Assembly (NCBI GenBank): GCA_017473905.1 | Contig: JAFUJA010000013.1 | Span: 1-44,705, forward strand | From: Lachnospiraceae bacterium | GTDB taxonomy: Bacteria > Bacillota > Clostridia > Lachnospirales > Lachnospiraceae | Direction: 5' to 3' | DNA length: 44,705 nucleotides | Shown here: piece after piece, positions 8,988-16,777 of the stretch | How positions within the stretch are numbered: position 1 is the stretch's first letter | How the letters are laid out: the number at the start of each line of letters is the position of its first letter | Notes under the pieces: model-generated | The model's input: the letters and a program-made list of their open reading frames with translations, nothing else | Told to the model about the DNA's origin: nothing | The model's database searches: none | Position numbers and translations under genes: made by a program

Positions 8988-9980
8988 ATGGCACATTTCA
9001 GAGACATCGTAGGACAGGAGCATTTAAAGGAACAGTTACAAAAAATCGTAAAAGAGAAGCAGGTTTCCCATGCATATCTTTTATGCGGAGAATTGCGTTC
9101 CGGTAAAGAATTCATTGCCCGGATTTTCTCCCAGGCCCTACAGTGTGAGGCGGCGGAAAATGCCCCCTGCGGAAGTTGTTCTTCCTGCATTAAAGCAACA
9201 ACGGACAATCATCCGGACATTAAGTTTGTCACCCACGAAAAACCCAATACCATTGGTGTAGACGATATCCGTATCCAGATTAATGAGGATATCCACATTC
9301 TTCCTTATATCGGACCTTATAAAATTTATATCATTCCGGAAGCGGAGAAGATGACTCCCCAGGCGCAGAATGCCCTTCTAAAAACTCTGGAAGAGCCTCC
9401 CGCCTATGCGGTAATCATCCTTCTGACCGCAAGTATGGATGCTATGCTTTCCACGATTTCAAGCCGTTGCGTGAATCTGAATATGCGCCCTGTGCCGGAT
9501 AAAGTGCTGAAGGAATTTTTGATGAAGGAAATTAAGGTGCCGGATTATCGGGCCGAACTGGGAGTGGCTTTTGCAAGAGGTAACTTAGGCCGTGCAAAGC
9601 TTCTGGTAAGCAGCGAGGATTTTGATAAAATCCGTGATGAGGCGGTAACCCTTTTAAAATATGTGGACGAAATGGATACAGCGGAAATTATGGAAGCTAT
9701 CCGCAAAATCAACGACTACAAGTTAGATATTAACGATTATCTGGATATTATTTCCGTCTGGTATCGGGATGCGTTAATGTTTAAGGCAACAAATGACGTA
9801 AATTCCTTGATTTTTAAGAAGGAGATACAGTATATTAAAAAGGTGGCGAAAAAATCCTCTTACGAGGGGATTTCCAACTGCATTGAAGCATTGGACAAGG
9901 CAAAGGTACGCCTTCGTGCCAATGTTAATTTTGAGATGGTTATGGAGCTGTTGTTCCAGACCCTAAAAGATTGTGAATGA
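8988..9980 (+). CDS. holB: DNA polymerase III delta' subunit
   Basis: A 330-residue clamp-loader subunit. The ATG at 8988 has GGGAGGTGG just upstream; a GTG at 8979 lies inside that ribosome site and is rejected. DIVGQEHLKEQLQKIV starts the AAA+ fold. The P-loop reads GELRSGKE and is degenerate, normal for delta'. Four cysteines at 53, 61, 64 and 67 form the zinc module. PEAEKMTPQAQNALLKTLEE precedes SSRC, which carries the arginine finger used by the neighbouring subunit. It helps load the sliding clamp at the replication fork. Its stop overlaps the region where yaaT begins. Confidence 0.93.
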   Translation: MAHFRDIVGQEHLKEQLQKIVKEKQVSHAYLLCGELRSGKEFIARIFSQALQCEAAENAPCGSCSSCIKATTDNHPDIKFVTHEKPNTIGVDDIRIQINEDIHILPYIGPYKIYIIPEAEKMTPQAQNALLKTLEEPPAYAVIILLTASMDAMLSTISSRCVNLNMRPVPDKVLKEFLMKEIKVPDYRAELGVAFARGNLGRAKLLVSSEDFDKIRDEAVTLLKYVDEMDTAEIMEAIRKINDYKLDINDYLDIISVWYRDALMFKATNDVNSLIFKKEIQYIKKVAKKSSYEGISNCIEALDKAKVRLRANVNFEMVMELLFQTLKDCE

Positions 9981-9996
9981 AAGGCATAAAAAACCT

Positions 9997-11286
9997 ATGA
10001 TTAAAGTAATTAGTGTTCGTTTCCGCACTGCGGGAAAAGTATATTTTTTTGATCCCCTTGATTTTGATATTCAGAAGGGTCAGCACGTTATCGTGGAAAC
10101 CGCAAGAGGGGTGGAATACGGTCTTGTAGTAGGCGGTGTCAGAGAAGTGACGGATGATAAGGTTATCCAGCCTTTAAAACCCGTTCTGCGTATTGCTACG
10201 CCCGAAGATGACTTACAGGATGCGAAAAATCAGGAACGTAAGGCAGAGGCTTTTAAAATCTGTCAGGAGAAAATCCGTAAACATGAGCTGGACATGAAGC
10301 TTGTGGAAGCAGAGTATACCTTTGATAACAATAAGGTTTTGTTTTATTTTACTGCGGACGGCAGAATCGATTTCCGCGAGCTGGTAAAAGACCTTGCGGC
10401 TGTTTTTAAAACCAGAATTGAGCTTCGTCAGATCGGTGTGAGAGACGAAATCAAATTCATGGGAGGCGTAGGTGTGTGCGGCCGTGTTCTTTGCTGTCAC
10501 AGTTATCTCTCCGAGTTTGTTCCCGTGTCTATTAAAATGGCAAAAGAGCAGAATCTGTCCTTGAATCCCACCAAGATTTCCGGTGTGTGCGGCAGACTGA
10601 TGTGCTGTCTTAAGAACGAAGAAGAAATCTATGAAGAATTAAACCGCAAGCTTCCCAACGTGGGAGATTACGTTACCACACAGGATGATTTAAAAGGAAC
10701 GGTGCACAGCGTAAATGTGCTTCGCCAGTTAATCAAGGTTATCGTGGAAGTTGGGGATGAGAAGGAAATCAAGGAATATCACGTAGATGATCTTCAGTTT
10801 AAAAAGAAATATCACAGCAAAGACAAATCCGATCTTTCTCCGGAAGAGCAGGCTGAGTTAGAGCGTCTGGAAAGAGAAGAGAAAGAGGATGCGGAAGCAA
10901 GAAGAGAAGAAAATAAGGTTTCCAGAGACCGAAACAGAAAAGCTGCAGCTGAGAAGGAAGAAGTAGCAGAGCTTAAGCAGGAAACTGCAGAAGAAGGTAA
11001 GTCCGGTCAGCAGGGCAAACGCTTCCAGAAGCATCGCCCGGATAAAAATTTAAATAAAAAGAACGATAACAACAATAACAATAACAACAAGCCCCAGGAA
11101 AACCGGAAAGACCGTCCCAACGGTAAAAAGAACGGTGAAAATAAAGGGGAAAACAAAGGCACTGAGAGAAACAGAAATCAGGAAGGAAACCATCATGAAG
11201 GAGGAAAGAACTCTTTTAGACGGGACCGCAACAAGGGACGTGGAAGACGTGACAACAGAAACAAAGGAAATGAAGGTCAGTCTTAA
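9997..11286 (+). CDS. YaaT/PSP1 family protein with long charged, Asn-rich tail
   Basis: The first 270 residues are a PSP1 protein like Bacillus YaaT (RicT), a member of the Ric complex that affects mRNA maturation, sporulation phosphorelay and competence. The cysteine motifs VCGRVLCCHSYL and KISGVCGRLMCCLKNEE, which hold an iron-sulfur cluster in the Ric complex, are intact. The rest, about 150 residues, is an extension: Glu/Lys/Arg-rich, then a run of seven Asn within NDNNNNNNNKP, then Arg/Gly/Asn-rich. Bacillus YaaT is about 275 residues. I chose the ATG at 9997, which begins MIKVISVRF as in relatives; an in-frame GTG at 9973 overlapping holB is possible. Neither has a strong ribosome site. 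Confidence 0.87.
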   Translation: MIKVISVRFRTAGKVYFFDPLDFDIQKGQHVIVETARGVEYGLVVGGVREVTDDKVIQPLKPVLRIATPEDDLQDAKNQERKAEAFKICQEKIRKHELDMKLVEAEYTFDNNKVLFYFTADGRIDFRELVKDLAAVFKTRIELRQIGVRDEIKFMGGVGVCGRVLCCHSYLSEFVPVSIKMAKEQNLSLNPTKISGVCGRLMCCLKNEEEIYEELNRKLPNVGDYVTTQDDLKGTVHSVNVLRQLIKVIVEVGDEKEIKEYHVDDLQFKKKYHSKDKSDLSPEEQAELERLEREEKEDAEARREENKVSRDRNRKAAAEKEEVAELKQETAEEGKSGQQGKRFQKHRPDKNLNKKNDNNNNNNNKPQENRKDRPNGKKNGENKGENKGTERNRNQEGNHHEGGKNSFRRDRNKGRGRRDNRNKGNEGQS

Positions 11287-12007
11287 GGAAAACGAGCGGA
11301 TTGATTCCCTGGAAAGAAACGGATACGTTATCATCCAGAATCCGGAGAAGTTCTGCTTCGGAATGGATGCGGTGCTGCTTTCCGGTTTTTGTCATATCCG
11401 TCCGGGAGAGACGGTTCTGGATATCGGAACCGGAACGGGAATTATTCCGATTCTTTTAGAAGCAAAAACACAGGCCGGTCATCTGACCGGTCTGGAAATT
11501 CAGGCTGAAAGTGCGGATATGGCACGCAGAAGCGTGGCTTTAAACGGTCTGGAAGATAAAATTAACATTATAACAGGTGACATTAAAGAAGCAGAGTCGT
11601 TGTTCAAAGCTGCTTCTTTTGATGTTTTAACCTGCAATCCCCCGTACATGATAGGGGAGCATGGTCTGCAGAATCCGGATGCGCCCAAGGCGATAGCAAG
11701 ACACGAGATTCTTTGTACGCTGGAGGATATTCTGACCCGTTCCGCAAGACTTTTAAAACCCGGGGGAAGGCTTTATATGGTACACAGACCTTTCCGGCTT
11801 GCAGAAATCATTACAGGAATGTGTTCCCATGGTCTGGAGCCGAAGCGGATGCGGCTGGTGCATCCTTTTGCGGATAAGGAACCCAATATGGTTCTGATTG
11901 AAGCTGTCCGTGGCGGAAAATCCAGAATGACGGTGGAAAAACCCCTGATTGTCTATAAAGAAAAAGGAATTTATACGGAAGAAATCATGGATATTTACGG
12001 CTATTAG
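11270..12007 (+). CDS. TrmN6-like tRNA adenine-N6 methyltransferase (YabB)
   Basis: A 245-residue SAM-dependent methyltransferase. VLDIGTGTGIIPILLEAKT is motif I and the NPPY tetrad at residues 123-126 marks adenine-N6 methylation. Its relatives modify A37 of tRNA-Val, but the exact target here is inferred. The start at 11270 gives MKVSLKENERIDSLERNGY, the usual family N-terminus, and overlaps the end of the yaaT-like gene by 17 bases. An ATG at 11195 has a better ribosome site (AGGAAGGA) but would add residues translated from the repetitive yaaT tail in another frame. In Bacillus a GIY-YIG gene follows; here rsmI follows directly. Confidence 0.87.
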   Translation: MKVSLKENERIDSLERNGYVIIQNPEKFCFGMDAVLLSGFCHIRPGETVLDIGTGTGIIPILLEAKTQAGHLTGLEIQAESADMARRSVALNGLEDKINIITGDIKEAESLFKAASFDVLTCNPPYMIGEHGLQNPDAPKAIARHEILCTLEDILTRSARLLKPGGRLYMVHRPFRLAEIITGMCSHGLEPKRMRLVHPFADKEPNMVLIEAVRGGKSRMTVEKPLIVYKEKGIYTEEIMDIYGY

Positions 12008-12063
12008 GCCGTTTTATCAGAAGGCGGACTTCGTGTTTTTATAAAAGGATAAAAGGAGGCGTC

Positions 12064-12906
12064 ATGAGCGGTATTTTATATTTGTGTGCCACCCCAATCG
12101 GTAATCTGTCCGATATGACCAAAAGGGTGGAGGACACTCTGCGTGAGGTTGATTTGATTGCGGCGGAAGATACCCGTAACAGCATTAAGCTTCTGAATCA
12201 TTTTCAGATCAAAACCCCCATGACCAGTTATCATGAATACAATAAGGTGGAAAAGGCGGAAGTCCTTACGGCGAAGCTTTTAGAGGGAATGAATATTGCC
12301 CTCATTACCGATGCGGGAACCCCGGCTATTTCCGATCCCGGGGAAGTTCTGGTGCAGAAATGCTATGAAAAGGGCATACGCGTGACCTCTTTGCCCGGAG
12401 CCTGTGCATGCATTACGGCACTGACTTTGTCAGGTCTGGCGACAAGGCGTTTTTGTTTTGAAGGCTTTTTACCGGCGGATAAAAAAGAGCGGCGAAGCAT
12501 TTTAGATATTCTCAAAACGGAAACAAGAACCATGATTTTATATGAGGCACCCCATCATCTGAAAGGTACGCTGGCGGAGTTGTATGAATGTCTGGGGGAC
12601 CGTAAAATTACCCTTTGCAGGGAATTAACCAAGCGGTTTGAGACTGTTATGCCTACCACTCTGGAAGCGGCAATATCCTTTTATGAGACAGAGGAGCCAA
12701 AGGGAGAGTACGTGCTCGTGCTGGAAGGTAAGAACTTTCGGGAGATTGAGGAAGAAAAACAGAAAGCCTGGGAAGAGATGACCATTGAGGAGCATATGGA
12801 GATATATCTTTCCAAGGGAATGGATAAAAAGGAAGCCATGAAAGAGGTGGCGAAGGATCGGGGAACGTCAAAAAGAGAGATTTATCAATATCTGCTGGAA
12901 AAGTAG
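12064..12906 (+). CDS. rsmI: 16S rRNA (cytidine-1402 2'-O) methyltransferase RsmI
   Basis: A 280-residue tetrapyrrole-methylase fold enzyme. ILYLCATPIGNLSDMT at the N-terminus, AAEDTRNS and ALITDAGTPAISDPG in the middle, and LPGACACITAL are the standard RsmI blocks. It adds the ribose methyl of C1402 in the ribosomal decoding centre. The ribosome site AAAGGAGG is strong. It ends the first housekeeping operon: the promoter of acpP begins on the base after its stop codon. Confidence 0.95.
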   Translation: MSGILYLCATPIGNLSDMTKRVEDTLREVDLIAAEDTRNSIKLLNHFQIKTPMTSYHEYNKVEKAEVLTAKLLEGMNIALITDAGTPAISDPGEVLVQKCYEKGIRVTSLPGACACITALTLSGLATRRFCFEGFLPADKKERRSILDILKTETRTMILYEAPHHLKGTLAELYECLGDRKITLCRELTKRFETVMPTTLEAAISFYETEEPKGEYVLVLEGKNFREIEEEKQKAWEEMTIEEHMEIYLSKGMDKKEAMKEVAKDRGTSKREIYQYLLEK

Positions 12907-12935
12907 TTGACAAAGCAGTACCTTAATAATATACT
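12907..12935 (+). promoter_or_regulatory. Strong sigma-A promoter of acpP
   Basis: A consensus TTGACA at 12907-12912 and TATACT at 12930-12935 have 17 bases between them. The -35 begins on the base after the rsmI stop codon. The start site would be near 12942, giving a leader of about 48 bases with AAAAGGAG before the acpP start. Confidence 0.85.
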
Positions 12936-12989
12936 TACCTCGTAATTATAGAACATAGGAAATGTTCATGTGAAAAGGAGTTTATTACA

Positions 12990-13220
12990 ATGTTAGATAA
13001 GATTACAGAAATCATTACCGAACAGTTAAATGTTACCGGAATCGAAATTACCGAAGAAACTTCCATCAAAGACGATTTAGGAGTAGATTCTCTTGATTTG
13101 CTCGAATTGATTATGGCTTTTGAGTCTGAATATGGTGTGGAAATTCCTCCCGAGGACTTAGAGGGTGTAAATACCGTCGGCGACATTATGGAGTACATTT
13201 CCAAGAAAGAAGCAGAATAA
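12990..13220 (+). CDS. acpP: Acyl carrier protein
   Basis: A 76-residue acidic protein. DDLGVDSLDLLELIMAFE carries the DSL serine that receives 4'-phosphopantetheine, and helix 3 and the C-terminal VGDIMEYI are typical. It carries growing acyl chains in fatty acid synthesis. No fab or plsX genes are adjacent, so it is transcribed alone from its own consensus promoter and ends in a terminator. A dedicated role outside the main fab cluster is possible but not shown. Confidence 0.93.
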   Translation: MLDKITEIITEQLNVTGIEITEETSIKDDLGVDSLDLLELIMAFESEYGVEIPPEDLEGVNTVGDIMEYISKKEAE

Positions 13221-13241
13221 GCTGCAACATATGTAAAAGAC

Positions 13242-13270
13242 AAAAGGACTTCCGTGGGAGGTCCTTTTTT
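13242..13270 (+). terminator. Rho-independent terminator of acpP
   Basis: Arm 13242-13253 (AAAAGGACTTCC) pairs with 13257-13268 with one mismatch and a 3-base loop, then a T run to 13270. It is 21 bases after the acpP stop codon. Confidence 0.85.
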
Positions 13271-13275
13271 AAAAT

Positions 13276-13323
13276 AAAAAACTGTAGCACTTGCGGGGAT
13301 AGTCGCATATGCTACAGTTTTTT
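13276..13323. terminator. Bidirectional terminator between convergent genes
   Basis: A perfect 14-base stem (13276-13289 with 13310-13323) has an A run on one side and a T run on the other, so it can stop transcripts from both acpP and the AraC gene. The 20-base loop holds a small inner stem, TGCG with CGCA. Confidence 0.8.
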
Positions 13324-13394
13324 TGTGACCGTGTAATCGAAAAAAGTTATAAAATGTCACACCGCCACATGGGTATAAAAAGGAAAAGATGCTA

Positions 13395-14141
13395 TCACTT
13401 GGAAAGGAAGGTTTTACGGAAGTTGTGATCTCTGTAAACCTTCGGTGTTACTCCGGTTTCATCTTTAAATACCTTGGTAAAATGACTCTGGGAAGAGAAA
13501 CAAAGGTAAGATGCAATATCCGTGTAGGAATAATCGGAGTATTTTAACATGTTCTTCGCTGCCTCAATACGGTGGTCGCGGATGTAACTGCTGATGGAGA
13601 GGCCGGTTTCTTTCTTAAAAAGCTTGGAAAGGTAGGTCTCGTTAATGCCGATATGGTCGGCAATGGATTTTACCGTAATGGGTGTATGAAGATTGTCATA
13701 GATATAGTCGATTGCTTTTACAATCTGCTTGGAATAAATGTTTGCTTTGGAAAGCTGCTTCATTCTCTTGCAGTAATCAATTGCCATTTTAGCCTGCAAA
13801 TCCCGTAATTCATCAATGGTCTTGCAACGGTCGGCTTCCTGTATGTAATAATCGCTCATGGAATAGGCAAGGTCATGGTCCAGACCGCCTTCGATACAGA
13901 AGCGGGCAACCATTGCTGTCGAAATAATGAAGTGGTAAGTTAAATTTCTTACCGGATTATCGGATAACTGGCCCTTACCCTGGAAGGTTTCTTCCTTGAA
14001 TTTCCGCATTTCTTCTTCAACGGTTTCCAAATCTCCGGCTCTTACCGCTTCGTAAAAGGACATTTCAATTTCGTAAGAACGGTGTTTAACTCCGGAATCC
14101 TTGGAGATATATAATTTGTGGTTAAAATCGGAATGACTCAT
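13395..14141 (-). CDS. AraC-family transcriptional regulator
   Basis: A 248-residue protein. The C-terminal 100 residues carry both AraC helix-turn-helices: ITVKSIADHIGINETYLSKL, then YSYTDIASYLCFSSQSHFTK with the closing GVTPKVYRD. The N-terminal 140 residues are helical and belong to no ligand domain I can name; a YesN-type sensor is likely. The start at 14141 (MSHSDFNHKLY) is chosen over 14189 because GAGGTG lies 4 bases upstream. It is the only minus-strand gene in the main part of the window, divergent from the DUF1846 gene, whose control region it may share. Target and signal are unknown. Confidence 0.88.
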   Translation of the reverse strand: MSHSDFNHKLYISKDSGVKHRSYEIEMSFYEAVRAGDLETVEEEMRKFKEETFQGKGQLSDNPVRNLTYHFIISTAMVARFCIEGGLDHDLAYSMSDYYIQEADRCKTIDELRDLQAKMAIDYCKRMKQLSKANIYSKQIVKAIDYIYDNLHTPITVKSIADHIGINETYLSKLFKKETGLSISSYIRDHRIEAAKNMLKYSDYSYTDIASYLCFSSQSHFTKVFKDETGVTPKVYRDHNFRKTFLSK

Positions 14142-14190
14142 AGGCACCTCTAAATTATTATAAAAATCAAAAATATCTGTTATAAACAAG

Positions 14191-14219
14191 ATTATACTAA
14201 AATGAAAAAAATATCAAGA
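14191..14219 (-). promoter_or_regulatory. Promoter of the AraC-family gene
   Basis: Read on the minus strand, TATAAT at 14196-14191 is consensus, and TCTTGA at 14219-14214 lies 17 bases upstream; TTGATA, two bases nearer, is an alternative with tight spacing. The leader is about 45 bases. Confidence 0.55.
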
Positions 14220-14258
14220 AAAATATGATATCTTTACAAGAAAGTATTCAGGGAACGA

Positions 14259-14287
14259 TTGATTTTAGATGAAAAATTAGGTATGAT
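14259..14287 (+). promoter_or_regulatory. Probable promoter of the DUF1846 gene
   Basis: TTGATT at 14259-14264 and TATGAT at 14282-14287 are 17 bases apart. The start would be near 14294, giving a leader of about 43 bases with CGGAGGA before the ATG. It lies in the region shared with the divergent AraC gene. Confidence 0.5.
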
Positions 14288-14336
14288 TAGAAATGGTTTT
14301 ATTTTAATCAGTAAAAATAGCCGTCGGAGGAACAAC

Positions 14337-15821
14337 ATGAAAAAATGCGGTTTTGACAATGAGAAATATTTAAAAATGCAATCGGAGAAAATCCAGGAGC
14401 GTATACGCGCTTTTGGGGGTAAACTTTACCTTGAATTTGGCGGCAAGCTTTTTGATGATTTTCATGCGTCCCGTGTTTTGCCCGGTTTTAAGCCGGACAG
14501 TAAAATTAACATGCTTGTCCAGTTAAAAGACGAGGCTGAAATCGTTATCGTTATCAGCGCCGGCGACATTGAGAAAAATAAAGTGCGTTCCGATTTGGGA
14601 ATTACCTATGATGTGGACGTGCTTCGTCTGATTGACGCCTTCCGCGGATACGGACTTTATGTGGGAAGCGTGGTTTTGACCCAGTTCTCCGGTCAGCCCG
14701 GCGTCATTACGTATCAGAAAAAATTGGAATCTCTGGGATTGAAGGTATATCGCCATTATTCCATTCCGGGATATCCTTCCAATATTCCTCTTATTGTAAG
14801 TGATGACGGATACGGCAAAAATGATTATATCGAGACAAGCCGTTCTCTTGTGGTACTGACTGCTCCCGGACCGGGCAGCGGAAAGATGGCAACCTGTCTT
14901 TCACAGCTTTACCACGACCATAAAAGGGGAATCAAGGCAGGTTATGCAAAGTACGAAACCTTCCCGATTTGGAATCTTCCCTTAAAACATCCCGTGAATC
15001 TGGCTTATGAGGCTGCAACCGCGGATTTGAATGACGTTAATATGATTGACCCTTTCCATTTGGAAGCTTATGGAGAAACCACCATTAACTATAACCGTGA
15101 CGTGGAAATTTTCCCTGTTTTAAATGCCATGTTTGAAAAGATTATGGGTGAGTCTCCTTACAAGTCACCTACGGATATGGGCGTAAATATGGCAGGCTAC
15201 TGTATTATTGATGAAGAAGCGGTAAGCCGTGCGGCCAAAGATGAAATCATCCGCAGATATTACGATGCCCTTTGCCAGAAATTACAGGGCAATATCGATG
15301 AAGAACCCATTTACAAGCTGGAGCTTCTGATGAAGCAGGCACAGGTTACAATGGAAGACCGTAAGGTTGCCATTGCAGCCGGCAGGCGTGCGGAAGAAAC
15401 CGGCGAGCCGGCAGCAGCGATGGAGCTTCCGGACGGTACCGTTATCACAGGTAAAACAAGTGCACTTTTAGGAGCATCTTCAGCACTCCTTTTAAATGCA
15501 TTAAAATATATGGCAGGAATTGAGGATGAGGTTCAGCTGATTTCACCCACCATTATCGGACCTGTACAGGAATTAAAAGTAAAATATCTGGGCAATGCAA
15601 ATCCCAGACTTCATACTGACGAGGTTTTAGTTGCCCTGTCAATCTGTGCGGCAACGGACGAGAAGGCCAGACGTGCAATGGAGCAGGTGAAACACTTAAG
15701 AGGGTCGGAGGTACATTCCAGCGTTATCCTTTCTCAGGTAGACAGAAGCGTATTTCGCAAATTAGGTGTAAATCTTACCTGTGAACCTGCATATCAGACA
15801 AAAAAACTCTATCATAAATAG
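14337..15821 (+). CDS. DUF1846 (UPF0371) family protein
   Basis: A 494-residue soluble protein of full family length. Family marks are the N-terminal IRAFGGKLYLEFGGKLFDDF, the central LTAPGPGSGKMATCLSQLYH (a glycine-rich loop that looks nucleotide-binding) and HLRGSEVHSSVILSQVD near the end. The function is unknown; the GPGSGK loop suggests a nucleotide ligand, which is inference. The start at 14337 is chosen because CGGAGGAAC lies just upstream and the product matches family length; the frame extends to 14259 without a ribosome site. Confidence 0.88.
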   Translation: MKKCGFDNEKYLKMQSEKIQERIRAFGGKLYLEFGGKLFDDFHASRVLPGFKPDSKINMLVQLKDEAEIVIVISAGDIEKNKVRSDLGITYDVDVLRLIDAFRGYGLYVGSVVLTQFSGQPGVITYQKKLESLGLKVYRHYSIPGYPSNIPLIVSDDGYGKNDYIETSRSLVVLTAPGPGSGKMATCLSQLYHDHKRGIKAGYAKYETFPIWNLPLKHPVNLAYEAATADLNDVNMIDPFHLEAYGETTINYNRDVEIFPVLNAMFEKIMGESPYKSPTDMGVNMAGYCIIDEEAVSRAAKDEIIRRYYDALCQKLQGNIDEEPIYKLELLMKQAQVTMEDRKVAIAAGRRAEETGEPAAAMELPDGTVITGKTSALLGASSALLLNALKYMAGIEDEVQLISPTIIGPVQELKVKYLGNANPRLHTDEVLVALSICAATDEKARRAMEQVKHLRGSEVHSSVILSQVDRSVFRKLGVNLTCEPAYQTKKLYHK

Positions 15822-15883
15822 GGAATATGTGTTAAAATAATAGTGTTGTAACACTGTTTTTAAAATGGAGGAGGAATTTTAAA

Positions 15884-16555
15884 ATGAAGTACGAAATCAA
15901 AGGCAATCCGTTTCCCGTGTTAGTTTGCTCTCTTGAAGCAGGCGAGAAGGTAAAATGCCAGAAGGGTGCTATGGCTTGGATGTCTCCCAATATGGAGATG
16001 GAAACCAAGACCGGCGGTCTCGGCAAAATGTTCGGTAAAGCTCTTACCGGCGAAGCTCTTACAGAGAACAACTACACAGCAACCAATGGTGCAGGTCTTA
16101 TTGCATTCACATCCGGTGTTCCCGGAAACATTCTTGCAATCGATGTAAGCGCACAGACCATCGTTGCTCAGAAGGGATCTTTCCTTGCATCTGAAATGAC
16201 AGTTAATCAGGAAACCCACTTCCAGAAAAAGGTAGCAGGCGGCTTCCTTGGCGGAGAAGGTTTTGTTATGCAGAAGTTCTCCGGTAGCGGCTATGTGTTC
16301 CTTGAAGTAGACGGAAGCACAATCGAATACGAATTACAGGCAGGACAGTCCATGATTGTTGATACAGGAAGTCTTGCAGCTATGGACGCAAGTGTTAACC
16401 TTGATGTTCAGATGGTTAAGGGACTTGGTAACATGCTCGGTGGCGGAGAAGGTTTATTCAATACCGTATTAACCGGACCCGGACGTATCTGGTTACAGAC
16501 AATGCCTGTTTCCAGCCTTGCATCTTCCATCGCACCTTATATCGTTTCAAGATAA
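15884..16555 (+). CDS. AIM24/TIGR00266 family protein
   Basis: A 223-residue all-beta protein of the AIM24 family. KYEIKGNPFPVLVCSLEAGE starts it, and the glycine-rich segments GGFLGGEGFVMQKFSGSGYVF and LGGGEGLFNTVLTGPGRIWLQT (in parts) are typical. There is no signal peptide or membrane helix. Bacterial members have no settled function; the mitochondrial namesake helps shape the inner membrane. The GGAGGAGG ribosome site and frequent use of favoured codons suggest high expression. An inverted repeat with arms AGTGTT and AACACT (15842-15855) lies upstream. A strong terminator follows. Confidence 0.88.
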   Translation: MKYEIKGNPFPVLVCSLEAGEKVKCQKGAMAWMSPNMEMETKTGGLGKMFGKALTGEALTENNYTATNGAGLIAFTSGVPGNILAIDVSAQTIVAQKGSFLASEMTVNQETHFQKKVAGGFLGGEGFVMQKFSGSGYVFLEVDGSTIEYELQAGQSMIVDTGSLAAMDASVNLDVQMVKGLGNMLGGGEGLFNTVLTGPGRIWLQTMPVSSLASSIAPYIVSR

Positions 16556-16581
16556 GGATACATGGGTTCATGAATTATGTG

Positions 16582-16608
16582 CCACCGGGCCTATGCCCGG
16601 TGGTTTTC
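16582..16608 (+). terminator. Terminator of the AIM24 gene
   Basis: Arms CCACCGGGC (16582-16590) and GCCCGGTGG (16595-16603) pair perfectly around CTAT and are followed by TTTTC. The T tract is also the first base run of the inverted repeat that begins at 16604. Confidence 0.9.
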
Positions 16609-16728
16609 TTGTAATATGGGAAATTTTTCCCATATTACAAGAAAATCTTATGCGCACCTCGCGGAGACGAAATGAATTGCTTCGCTATACCGCTCGGGCG
16701 CGCAGAATGTGCATAGCACATTCTGTAT
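16604..16728. repeat. Hairpin-rich intergenic repeat, copy A
   Basis: The element starts with a perfect 20-base inverted repeat (16604-16623 with 16626-16645, 2-base loop), goes on through a GC-rich core (about 16650-16703) and ends in a 9-base hairpin, AGAATGTGC with GCACATTCT (16704-16724, loop ATA). Core and last hairpin match the copy at 27004-27080 at roughly three bases in four, with the same terminal stem. No open frame here looks like a real gene. The diguanylate cyclase starts about 50 bases later. Confidence 0.75.
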
Positions 16729-16777
16729 GAAAAACAACGAGGCAAGAGGTCGCAGAGTTTATTTTTGGGGAGGTTTT

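Noticed and set aside
9060-9110. Degenerate P-loop of HolB as a novelty
   Set aside because: The delta' subunit commonly lacks a working ATP site, so this is expected.
16709-16777. N-terminal extension of the diguanylate cyclase from an ATG at 16709
   Set aside because: It begins inside the repeat element; the ATG at 16778 has a strong ribosome site and a natural TM1.
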